A stretch of 24,701 nucleotides of DNA from a virus. This document shows, piece by piece, positions 15,586 to 22,284 of the stretch. Within the stretch, counting starts at the first letter, position 1. Each line of letters opens with the position of its first letter. The stretch covers positions 1-24,701 of IMG/VR virus record IMGVR_UViG_3300043425_000060. One strand, 5' to 3'. The notes beneath the pieces were generated by a model that saw only the letters and a program-made list of their open reading frames with translations, made no database searches and was not told where the DNA came from. Made by a program: the position numbers and the translations under genes.

Positions 15586-16881
15586 TTGACTCAATTTAGT
15601 AAACAAACCAACGAATTTCTAAACAACAACAAGACCATTTATGAAGTGGTCATGTTGGCTGACAAGTATGGAAATATTGCTGGTGGTACTGGCGGTACTT
15701 CTGTAGATGCTTTTGGTCGTTTACGAGTATCTCAACCATATACATTATTTGATTCCTCACATCGATATCGAGATAATAATCTTTGGGCAACTTCAAATAC
15801 AGCAAACACAACCGTTGTATTTTCTCAAAATGAAGGACTAGTTAATCTTAACATAGATACTACGGCTAATTCTGAAATCATTAGAGAAACGACTAAAGTA
15901 TTTTCATATCAACCAGGTAAATCTTTGTTGATATACACAACATTTGTATTTGCACCAGCACAAACTAATTTAAGACAAAGAATTGGTTATTATGGTGCAA
16001 ACAATGGTATGTACTTAGAGCAAACTGATTCAACTATCAATTTTGTTGAGCGAAGTATAGTTACAGGTAGTGTAACTGAAATTAGAGTTCCTCAATCTGA
16101 TTGGTCTGTTGATACAATGGATGGCACAGGTCCATCAGGTAAAATTCTCGATTTAACTAAAGCACAGATTATGTGGATGGATATTGAATGGTTAGGATTA
16201 GGTACTGTCCGTATGGGTTTCATTATTGATGGTGAATTTGTGTTATGTCACAGATTCAATCACGCAAACTTAGTACAAACAACGTACATTACGACAGCCT
16301 CATTACCATTAAGACAAGAAATTAAAAATACTGGAATAACAACAAGTAATAGCACTATGAAACAAATTTGCTCTTCAGTTATATCTGAAGGTGGATATGA
16401 ATTAAATGGTTTACAACAAGCTGTTTCAACACCAGTAAATGCTCCTATAGATTTAACTGTTGACAATACTTTTTATAACTTAATTTCTTTAAGACTAAAA
16501 TCTGACAAATTAGATGCTATCGCAATATTGACAGCACTTTCTTTATTGGGACAAACTAATAACGCAGTTTACAATTGGCAAGTTAGAGCGTCTGCAACAA
16601 CTACTGGCGGTACTTGGACAAGTGCTGGAGTAGATTCTGCTATTGAATATAAGTTAGATTCTGCAACTGTTAGTGGCGGTAGAATTCTAGCTTCTGGATT
16701 CTTACAATCAACAACACAAAGTAGTGTTCCCGTAAGCATTCTAAAAGAAGCACTATTCAAATTTCAACTAGAAAGAGATAGTTTAGCTGGAACTTCTTAT
16801 GAATTGACGCTATGCTGTTCAACTAATACTGCTGGCGCTGATATATTTGCAGGAATAGACTGGGAAGAAATCTCAAGATAA
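15586..16881 (+). CDS. Putative virion structural (fibre/appendage-like) protein, TTG start
   Basis: This 431-residue protein is of a type I recall as a structural protein in marine phages: an N-terminal AFGRLRVSQPYTLFDSSHRY motif followed by beta-rich sequence with many Thr, Asn, Ser and Gly, typical of fibre or appendage proteins. The body contains a lectin-like run of strands (LLIYTTFVFAP, IMWMDIEWLGLG), and the C-terminal part has ASATTTGGTWTSAGVD. The TTG at 15586 follows the upstream stop directly and has GGAG about 8 bases before it; the next in-frame ATG at 15651 would remove well-formed sequence. Neighbours are late virion candidates. Exact location in the virion cannot be told. Confidence 0.75.
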   Translation: MTQFSKQTNEFLNNNKTIYEVVMLADKYGNIAGGTGGTSVDAFGRLRVSQPYTLFDSSHRYRDNNLWATSNTANTTVVFSQNEGLVNLNIDTTANSEIIRETTKVFSYQPGKSLLIYTTFVFAPAQTNLRQRIGYYGANNGMYLEQTDSTINFVERSIVTGSVTEIRVPQSDWSVDTMDGTGPSGKILDLTKAQIMWMDIEWLGLGTVRMGFIIDGEFVLCHRFNHANLVQTTYITTASLPLRQEIKNTGITTSNSTMKQICSSVISEGGYELNGLQQAVSTPVNAPIDLTVDNTFYNLISLRLKSDKLDAIAILTALSLLGQTNNAVYNWQVRASATTTGGTWTSAGVDSAIEYKLDSATVSGGRILASGFLQSTTQSSVPVSILKEALFKFQLERDSLAGTSYELTLCCSTNTAGADIFAGIDWEEISR

Positions 16882-16905
16882 TAGTAAAATCAAAGTAATA
16901 AGTTA

Positions 16906-16913
16906 AATAAATA
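16906..16913 (+). promoter_or_regulatory. Probable T4-type late promoter box AATAAATA
   Basis: AATAAATA differs by one base from TATAAATA and lies in one of the two longest gaps in the window (65 bases), about 33 bases before the next ATG. An AAGGAA ribosome site follows at the usual distance. The same variant occurs at 19187 in an equivalent position, which supports both. Confidence 0.55.
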
Positions 16914-16946
16914 GAATAACAACGTAACAATAATAAGGAAAAAGAA

Positions 16947-18128
16947 ATGTTTACAGATAAACTTACTTTAGCTATCGCAGAGGCCGCTAAGAAGTGTATG
17001 GATGAAGAGTTGAAAGGTAATCAACATAAGATTGATGCTAATAAAAACGGCAAAATCGATGCTGATGATTTTAAAAAACTTCGCAATAAAAAAGAAGTTA
17101 GCGAAGAATTAAAAGGTAATCAACACAAAATCGATGCTAATAAGAATGGCAAGATTGATGCTCAAGACTTTAAACTTCTACGCAAAGAAGATACTGTAAA
17201 CGAAGAAGAAGGACAACACGGATATGTTGCTTTCTCACATGATGGTAAACGACATGAGTTACATGCCAATTCATCATACGAAGCTAAACAAAAAGCTGTA
17301 AAACATTTCAATCCACCTAAATCTAAACAACATTTAGTTACTGTTCATCTTGCACAAAAAGATGGTAAAGATGTAGTTCATAGAGCAGTCGAATCTGTAC
17401 AAGAAGCGGCTATTGATGATTTACGTGACCGTCAAGCGGCTAAACGTGAAGCTAATCCTTATGATTCTAAAGATAAGAAAGAACCAGTTGCACGTAAAGT
17501 TCAAGGTTCTCAATATGGTGGTTCTAAACAAAAACAAGAAAAAGAAGTTGAAGTTAACGAAGCTAAAATGTCTGACGAAGATATGCAACAACGTGAGAAA
17601 ATCGTTAATGGTATGAAAAAGAATCTTAAAGGTTTCAAAGCACGTTATGGCGATGATGCTAAAAAAGTAATGTACGCTACTGCTACTAAACAAGCAATGA
17701 AAGAAGAAGAGCAGTTAGATGAATTATCTAAAGACACTTTAGGTTCATACGTTAAGAAAGCTACAGCAGACAAAGATGATTCTATCAAAAGATATAATAC
17801 TAATGATAGAGATGCTCAAGGAAATAAAGTAAGAGACCAAGACAGAAGTCCTGCAAGAAAAGCTATTGATAATTTGTTAGACAAACGTTCCAATAAACGT
17901 ATTGCTGGTTTAAAAGTTGCAAACGCAAAACTTGCTAAAGAAGAAGCTGATAACGACCAATTCAAAGCTGAATTAGAAGACAACAAAGCTAAAGCCGCAG
18001 GTACTAAGAAACAACCTGATGTACATAAAGCGGCAGTTCAATCAGTTAAACAAGAATCATTTAGCGAAAAACTTTCTACACTTAAAGAAAGTGTTCGTTC
18101 ATTCTTAAAAGGTAAGAACAATGGCTAA
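16947..18128 (+). CDS. Mosaic late protein with dockerin/EF-hand-like tandem repeats
   Basis: This 393-residue hydrophilic protein is a string of short modules I recall scattered among marine T4-like phage proteins. Residues 21-46 and 54-79 are tandem copies of a calcium-loop motif, KIDANKNGKIDA-x-DF, with EF-hand/dockerin spacing. Residues about 88-145 are a GYVAFSHDG module. Residues about 206-252 are KMSDEDMQQREKIVNGMKKN to YATATKQ. Residues about 255-280 are EQLDELSKDTLGSYVKK. Module borders carry V-x-E or L-x-E (VSE, VNE, VQE, VNE, LDE), often followed by Ala, like prohead protease sites; IAE|A lies at 10-13. AAGGAA supports the start. It overlaps the next gene by 8 bases. Function is unknown; an internal head polyprotein is my inference. 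Confidence 0.8.
   Translation: MFTDKLTLAIAEAAKKCMDEELKGNQHKIDANKNGKIDADDFKKLRNKKEVSEELKGNQHKIDANKNGKIDAQDFKLLRKEDTVNEEEGQHGYVAFSHDGKRHELHANSSYEAKQKAVKHFNPPKSKQHLVTVHLAQKDGKDVVHRAVESVQEAAIDDLRDRQAAKREANPYDSKDKKEPVARKVQGSQYGGSKQKQEKEVEVNEAKMSDEDMQQREKIVNGMKKNLKGFKARYGDDAKKVMYATATKQAMKEEEQLDELSKDTLGSYVKKATADKDDSIKRYNTNDRDAQGNKVRDQDRSPARKAIDNLLDKRSNKRIAGLKVANAKLAKEEADNDQFKAELEDNKAKAAGTKKQPDVHKAAVQSVKQESFSEKLSTLKESVRSFLKGKNNG
17004..17183 (+). repeat. Tandem direct repeat encoding two calcium-loop modules
   Basis: Two copies of about 81 bases lie at 17004-17084 and 17103-17183, offset by 99 bases, inside one reading frame. They encode nearly identical residues but differ mainly at third codon positions (for example aacggcaaaatcgat against aatggcaagattgat). 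Protein-level selection on an old duplication, not recent slippage, is the simplest reading. Confidence 0.85.
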
Positions 18129-19191
18129 AAAGTTTTCAGACGTATTCAGTAGCATTAAATATGCTAAGATGCAACCAAAACATGATAAAGGTCATGTTGG
18201 TGGTTCTACTGATGATGAAGAACATGGTGCAGTGAGTGAATTAGAATTTGGTCAACAAGTTGCTCATGCCAAGAAACGCTCTATGACTGAGAGTGAAGCA
18301 GTTAAACGCACTCAAACAAACTTGAAGAACATTGAAGCTTCTAAGACTGGTTATTCTGCTGATGATGAAGAATATAGAAAACACATCGAAAGAATGAAAA
18401 AGTCACGTGATGAATATTTGAGAAACAATCCAAATACCATTTATAAACGTAACGAAGAAGTAGAATTTACTCAAGAACAGATTGAAGAAGCGATTGACCA
18501 CGTTATCACTGCTAGACAGATTATCGGTCATGCTAAAAAGACACCTGGTGGTAGTCATGAATATATGAAGTTTCTAAAATCACTTAGAGATAAGTTTGGT
18601 AAAGAGTATTCAACTAATGTACATCAAACAGCTTCTAAACTTGCTACAGAAGAAGTTGAACAGATTGATGAAGTTTCACTAGACACAGCACGTGAAGTGC
18701 ATAAAGCACGTTTCAGTAACTGGGAAAAAGCTAAGAAGTCTGGTGATAAAGAAGCTATTCAAAAGACTCAAGGTAAAATGGTAAAATCTTTCGCTCACGT
18801 TAAAGCAAAAGACAGTAAAGAATTAAAGAAAACTACTGACAAATTACCTAAGTCACCAGAAGAAATTAATAAGATGCATAGTGACCGTTATGAATATAAC
18901 AAAAAGAAGGGATATTCAAACGAGTCTGTAGAAGTTAATGAAGCTGAGAAAATGAAGGGTGAAGACCCTTGTTGGAAAGGCTATGAAATGGTTGGAACTA
19001 AAAAGAAAAATGGTAAAGAAGTTCCTAACTGTGTACCTGTAAACGAATCACGTCAAGCAGATATCGTTAAAGATACAGTAAAAAAAGCAAAACAAAAGAA
19101 AAAAGATTTAAACAATGATAAAGATGTATCAGGGAAAGTAGAGAAATTTGAATCTGACCCTCAATTGACAGACACATTACAAAAACAATAA
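18121..19191 (+). CDS. Mosaic late protein sharing modules with its neighbours
   Basis: This 356-residue charged protein has no recognised fold. It shares two modules with nearby genes: EQIDEVSLDTAREVHKARF at about 180-198 parallels EQLDELSKDTLGSYVKKA in the previous protein, and CWKGYEMVGTK...NCVPV at about 284-307 parallels residues 15-38 of the protein at 15139. V-x-E, I-x-E or L-x-E sites flank modules (VSE, IEE, IDE, VNE|A, VNE|S). The rest is helical and rich in Lys and Glu with low hydrophobicity, including GHAKKTPGGSHEYMKFLKSL. It overlaps the upstream gene by 8 bases. It is probably packaged with or near DNA, which is an inference. Confidence 0.8.
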   Translation: MAKKFSDVFSSIKYAKMQPKHDKGHVGGSTDDEEHGAVSELEFGQQVAHAKKRSMTESEAVKRTQTNLKNIEASKTGYSADDEEYRKHIERMKKSRDEYLRNNPNTIYKRNEEVEFTQEQIEEAIDHVITARQIIGHAKKTPGGSHEYMKFLKSLRDKFGKEYSTNVHQTASKLATEEVEQIDEVSLDTAREVHKARFSNWEKAKKSGDKEAIQKTQGKMVKSFAHVKAKDSKELKKTTDKLPKSPEEINKMHSDRYEYNKKKGYSNESVEVNEAEKMKGEDPCWKGYEMVGTKKKNGKEVPNCVPVNESRQADIVKDTVKKAKQKKKDLNNDKDVSGKVEKFESDPQLTDTLQKQ

Positions 19192-19194
19192 ATA
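19187..19194 (+). promoter_or_regulatory. Probable T4-type late promoter box AATAAATA
   Basis: AATAAATA overlaps the end of the mosaic gene, whose stop TAA is at 19189-19191, and precedes the ATG at 19218 by 23 bases, with AGGAG between. Position and spacing parallel the perfect box at 13276, including overlap with the upstream stop codon. Confidence 0.6.
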
Positions 19195-19217
19195 GAGTAT
19201 AACTTAGGAGAAACAAA

Positions 19218-19556
19218 ATGTCTTTATGGTCAACTACAGATGCTAACACTGGTGCACCAAAATTTGCAGTAGCAGGTGGTCTAGGTCTAGCACAAAACGG
19301 TGATGCATTATATGCTAACACAACAGTTGGTGCCTTTAAATCAGGTATCGCAGTTGGTGTATTTGGTGTAGATGCTGTCGAAGCTAACTTGCCAGCTAAC
19401 AAAGCTAACAAACCAGCACATACTGGTTGGGTATTGCGTAAAGTTGGTTCAGGTGGTCGTGCAGGTCGTGTTCAAACTGAAGTATTAGTTGCTGGTGGTA
19501 TGGGTGCCGACAACACAATTTCAGCTAATGATAACGTTGTATACGCTAACACATAA
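19218..19556 (+). CDS. Conserved small virion-type protein, 112 aa
   Basis: This 112-residue Gly/Ala-rich protein is of a type I recall as abundant in marine T4-like phages. It opens MSLWSTTDANTGAPKFAV, has a middle GIAVGVFGVDAVEA, and ends with HTGWVLRKVGSGGRAGRVQTEVLVA. It is low in charge and likely beta-rich, consistent with a small structural or decoration protein. It has its own late promoter candidate and a strong AGGAG, which suggests high expression. Its stop and the next start overlap by one base as TAATG. Exact function is unknown. Confidence 0.82.
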   Translation: MSLWSTTDANTGAPKFAVAGGLGLAQNGDALYANTTVGAFKSGIAVGVFGVDAVEANLPANKANKPAHTGWVLRKVGSGGRAGRVQTEVLVAGGMGADNTISANDNVVYANT

Positions 19557-20032
19557 TGAGTTTTAAAAACTTTTTAAAAGAATTCTATAATATTGAAACG
19601 AGTCAGGCTTTCAAAGCACATGAGCCTGACGACTCTCAATCATCTAGTATTCTTAATAATGAGGTGATTTCTAAAATCAACGTTCAGTTATCAACTGAGT
19701 TGAATGAAAGAACATTATCACCACAAACTGGAATTCAAAAGATTCGTAAAGTATTACATTCTTTTGCATTAGACTTTCCTGTATCATATGATATTGATTC
19801 AGAAGGTGACGAAGTTGTTTTTGAAACTAACCAGTTTGGTAAAGCATATGGACCAACACCAACTTCTACAGATATGACTCATGAAGAAGATGATGTTGCT
19901 TATGTTTACGTTCTATACTATCTTACTGATGAAGGCTACTATGAATTTTATGCTGAAGTATCAAAAGAATATTCTAGAATGGAAGAATTACTAAACGATG
20001 GTTTAGAGGACGAAGACGAAAACGAAGAATAA
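19556..20032 (+). CDS. Conserved hypothetical late protein with capsid-targeting-like N-terminus, 158 aa
   Basis: This 158-residue acidic protein starts MSFKNFLKEF, again like the T4 capsid-targeting N-terminus with LKE as a possible protease site. The middle (SPQTGIQKIRKVLHSFALD, FPVSYDIDSEGDEVVFE, FGKAYGPTP) and YVLYYLTDEGYYEFYAEV match a conserved marine T4-like phage protein from memory. The C-terminus is a highly acidic tail (EDEDENEE). There is no signal or membrane stretch. Coupled translation with the previous gene suggests a shared assembly role, not proven. Confidence 0.8.
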   Translation: MSFKNFLKEFYNIETSQAFKAHEPDDSQSSSILNNEVISKINVQLSTELNERTLSPQTGIQKIRKVLHSFALDFPVSYDIDSEGDEVVFETNQFGKAYGPTPTSTDMTHEEDDVAYVYVLYYLTDEGYYEFYAEVSKEYSRMEELLNDGLEDEDENEE

Positions 20033-20424
20033 TGCAATTTGATAATTTGACTAGTGATAATTTTTTACTATATGCAATGAAAGTTTATGATAAACCTAAT
20101 TGTATTATGAGTGAGTTTAAAGAAGATATGAAGAGATTTAACTATCTAAAAAGATTGTTTTATCGATATCGTAAAGATGGTGAAGTCAAAGACAGATTAA
20201 TTATTAATCATTTAATAGTATTATCTAATGTTTTCGGTGTAGAAGTATCAACAAGATTGTTATTTTTTAAGATGTCGAAAGATGATTATTCGACACTAAA
20301 AACATATCTTTTATTTTTAAGTCATATGCCTGAAGTGGTTAAAGGTATTAAAGGACAAGATATTATATCTTCAAATATTCCTTTAGACATGAATGTTGTA
20401 TTAGAATTAAGAAAAATAAAATGA
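20032..20424 (+). CDS. DUF7207-type small phage protein, 130 aa
   Basis: This 130-residue mostly helical protein resembles, from memory, a conserved phage family (DUF7207), with EEFKEDMKRF-like, RFNYLKRLFYRYRKDGEVKDRL and NHLIVLSNVFGVE segments. It has no known function. It overlaps the preceding stop by one base and the next start by four (ATGA), so it is translated in step with them. It is basic, with a single Cys and no membrane stretch. Its shape resembles small assembly chaperones or scaffold-type proteins, but that is only a guess. Confidence 0.8.
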   Translation: MQFDNLTSDNFLLYAMKVYDKPNCIMSEFKEDMKRFNYLKRLFYRYRKDGEVKDRLIINHLIVLSNVFGVEVSTRLLFFKMSKDDYSTLKTYLLFLSHMPEVVKGIKGQDIISSNIPLDMNVVLELRKIK

Positions 20425-20750
20425 CAGACAAAAAGTATATAGAAGAAGATGGTGTAGTTCCAACTAATAATGTTGGTGGCGGTGCTATTGCTGGTGTTGG
20501 CGTTGGACCTAATGGTGAACCTGGTGTTAAAAAGTTTGCAGGTAATAGAGTGTTCAAAGTGCCGACTAAGAATTTTGTTATGGCTAAGATGTTGAAACGT
20601 AAGTATCAAAGATTCGAAAGCTATCTTGGTGATGATAGTATCACCGAAGAGATAAGAGAATACGCAAACAAAAACTATGGTGCTGGTATTGTGATTGAAG
20701 ATGAACAAACTGGTGCTATGACCTTTTTAAGATATGGTAAAGGAAAATAA
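20421..20750 (+). CDS. Conserved marine phage protein, Gly-rich N-terminus, 109 aa
   Basis: This 109-residue protein has a Gly-rich N-terminus (NNVGGGAIAGVGVGPNGEPGVKK at about 12-34, shown by its key glycines), a basic middle (MLKRKYQRFESYL) and a conserved-looking ending, IREYANKNYGAGIVIEDEQTGAM then RYGK. I recall this architecture in several marine T4-like phages, always hypothetical. The Gly-rich arm is likely flexible, and the folded part is small. It begins with ATGA overlap on the previous gene and ends 2 bases before the lysis cassette. Confidence 0.8.
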   Translation: MTDKKYIEEDGVVPTNNVGGGAIAGVGVGPNGEPGVKKFAGNRVFKVPTKNFVMAKMLKRKYQRFESYLGDDSITEEIREYANKNYGAGIVIEDEQTGAMTFLRYGKGK

Positions 20751-20752
20751 AC

Positions 20753-21199
20753 ATGTGGCTTTTGTCATGGCTTCCTGATTGGATATTTCATTTAATTACA
20801 TTCTTAGGTTTACTAGGAATCATAGCAAGTATCATATTAGATTACATTCCTTTTGTAGGAAAATACAAACTACCTCTTCAAGTAGTAGCAGTACTACTGT
20901 TGACTTTTGGTGTGTGGTTTGAAGGTGGTATGAGTAACGAAGCCATTTGGCAAGAAAGAGTAACTAAACTTCAAGCTGAGATTGCTCAGAAAGAAGTACA
21001 GTCAGCTAAAGCTAACGTAGAGATTCAGACTAAATTAATTGAAAAGATTAAGGTAGTCAAAGAAGTAGAATATAAGATTAAAGAAGTAATCAAAGAACAC
21101 GAAACTATTATTGATGCAGAGTGTAAAGTTGTTCCTGAAGTGATTGATATTTTAAATGCTTCAGCAACAAATCAACTTTATGTGGAGAATAACAAATGA
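20753..21199 (+). CDS. Inner-membrane spanin (Rz-like), two N-terminal membrane segments
   Basis: This 148-residue protein fits an i-spanin, the inner-membrane partner that fuses membranes in the last step of Gram-negative host lysis. It has hydrophobic segments at about 11-29 and 41-56 and a long coiled coil at about 65-120. A conserved-looking end, DAECKVVPEVIDILNASA, resembles the Rz C-terminal region. Two hydrophobic segments instead of the usual one are unusual for lambda Rz, but I recall this form in marine phages. The stop overlaps the start of an outer-membrane lipoprotein gene, the usual two-component arrangement. It implies a host with an outer membrane. Confidence 0.82.
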   Translation: MWLLSWLPDWIFHLITFLGLLGIIASIILDYIPFVGKYKLPLQVVAVLLLTFGVWFEGGMSNEAIWQERVTKLQAEIAQKEVQSAKANVEIQTKLIEKIKVVKEVEYKIKEVIKEHETIIDAECKVVPEVIDILNASATNQLYVENNK

Positions 21200-21456
21200 A
21201 AACATTAATGTTATTACCTGTATTGATGTTAGTTGGATGTTCAGTATTAGTTCCTGTGAAGCAAAAGTTTCCTGATGCTCCGCCTGAATTACTTACTAGT
21301 TGTAATGAACTTAAATTATTAGAAAGAAACACAACGAAGTTATCTGTGGTCGTTGAATCTGTGGTTGAAAATTATGCCTCATATCATGAGTGTCGAATTA
21401 GACTTGAGACGTGGAAAGAATGGTATGAAACTCAAAAATCTATTTTTGACAAATAA
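21196..21456 (+). CDS. Outer-membrane spanin lipoprotein (Rz1-like)
   Basis: This 86-residue protein starts with a lipoprotein signal, MKTLMLLPVLMLVGCS, with lipobox L-V-G-C at 12-15 and Ser after Cys, which favours the outer membrane. The mature part opens with a Pro-containing VPVKQKFPDAPPELLTSC stretch and then a helical region. It is longer than lambda Rz1 and does not sit inside the i-spanin gene but overlaps it by 4 bases. Together with the upstream gene it should bridge the periplasm and fuse the membranes after cell-wall breakdown. Two further Cys could form disulfides. Confidence 0.85.
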   Translation: MKTLMLLPVLMLVGCSVLVPVKQKFPDAPPELLTSCNELKLLERNTTKLSVVVESVVENYASYHECRIRLETWKEWYETQKSIFDK

Positions 21457-21477
21457 TTATAACTATAAAGGATTCAT

Positions 21478-21780
21478 ATGGCTTCAAAATCAGAAAAGTC
21501 TTTACAAGACTGGATGACCACAAAATGGCGTCCAATGATGGCTATCGTATACATGGCAATTAACGTATGTGATTTCATCATATTCCCTATTCTATGGACA
21601 CTAGTTCAGTTTTGGGAATCACAAGCGGCAAATGACGCATTCCGTCAATGGGAACCAATGTCACTACAATACGGTGGTTTAGTTCACATTGCTTTTGGTG
21701 CAATTCTTGGTATCACAGCATGGACTCGTGGTCAAGAGAAAGTTGAAAGCATCAAATCTGGTAACGCAACAGAAGAGTAA
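21478..21780 (+). CDS. Holin-like membrane protein, 100 aa
   Basis: This 100-residue protein has a long hydrophobic region at about 19-44 (MAIVYMAINVCDFIIFPILW) and a second at about 66-82 (GLVHIAFGAILGITAW), with charged ends. It resembles the holin family with up to three membrane segments (PF11351 type) from memory, and the position next to spanins supports a role in timing lysis by forming inner-membrane pores. AAAGGA precedes the ATG. Whether the first region crosses the membrane once or as a hairpin cannot be decided by eye. Confidence 0.78.
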   Translation: MASKSEKSLQDWMTTKWRPMMAIVYMAINVCDFIIFPILWTLVQFWESQAANDAFRQWEPMSLQYGGLVHIAFGAILGITAWTRGQEKVESIKSGNATEE

Positions 21781-21782
21781 TT

Positions 21783-22220
21783 ATGGCAGACGAGATTGAA
21801 GTAAAACTAGCTATGCTTGAGAGAGACTTTGTTGGCCTCAAAGACGTAGTTGAAAAACTTGAACACAGCATAGATAAGCTGACTTCAATCTCTTCCTGTA
21901 TGGAAAGAATTGTTGCCGTACATGAAAACGTCAATGAAAATCAAAAAGAAGTAAACGATGTACTGTTTGACAAACTCGAACAGGAAAGAGAAAATAATCG
22001 ACGTGAACATCACGAGTTATCTGATAAGCTATTAGAAGTAAGTAAATCACTAAAAGAAGATATTAGTGAATTGAAAAAAGCAGACTCAGATAGAATTCAA
22101 AAATTAGAAGAAAAAGTATCAACAATCGAAAAATGGCGATGGATGGTTATCGGTGGCGGTGCTGTCGTTGGTGCTTCATTCTCAGTAGTATTTAAGTTTA
22201 TATCTAAACTACTAGAATAA
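21783..22220 (+). CDS. Coiled-coil protein with C-terminal membrane anchor, lysis-cassette partner
   Basis: This 145-residue protein is almost entirely a charged coiled coil (about 5-118, including LEQERENNRREHHELSDKLL), ending in a membrane segment at about 119-137 (WMVIGGGAVVGASFSVVF) and a short tail. The layout resembles XhlA-type hemolysin-like proteins that work with holins. It starts 2 bases after the holin stop, suggesting cotranslation. It could be a lysis regulator or a tail-assembly membrane protein; the former is favoured by context. The gene ends the lysis block before a promoter-containing gap. Confidence 0.75.
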   Translation: MADEIEVKLAMLERDFVGLKDVVEKLEHSIDKLTSISSCMERIVAVHENVNENQKEVNDVLFDKLEQERENNRREHHELSDKLLEVSKSLKEDISELKKADSDRIQKLEEKVSTIEKWRWMVIGGGAVVGASFSVVFKFISKLLE

Positions 22221-22223
22221 CTA

Positions 22224-22253
22224 TTGCACAAACCATAAAGTTTACTATATAAT
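22224..22253 (+). promoter_or_regulatory. Sigma70-like promoter candidate upstream of primase
   Basis: TTGCAC at 22224-22229 and a perfect TATAAT at 22248-22253 are separated by 18 bases in one of the two longest gaps in the window. The -35 matches consensus at only three positions. A start near 22260 would give a leader of about 25 bases for the primase gene. It separates late lysis genes from replication and nucleotide genes, where a host-polymerase early or middle promoter is expected. Confidence 0.5.
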
Positions 22254-22284
22254 ACTGAATAGTTAACGTTTATGTGAGTGTTAT

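Noticed and set aside
20322-20708. A 128-codon minus-strand frame
   Set aside because: Crosses the border of two well-supported + genes, and its product is a low-complexity Ile/Phe/Ser/Thr shadow.
21446-21469. Perfect TTGACA followed by TATAAA before the holin gene
   Set aside because: The spacer is only 12 bases, too short for a sigma70 promoter, and TTGACA encodes the end of the o-spanin.
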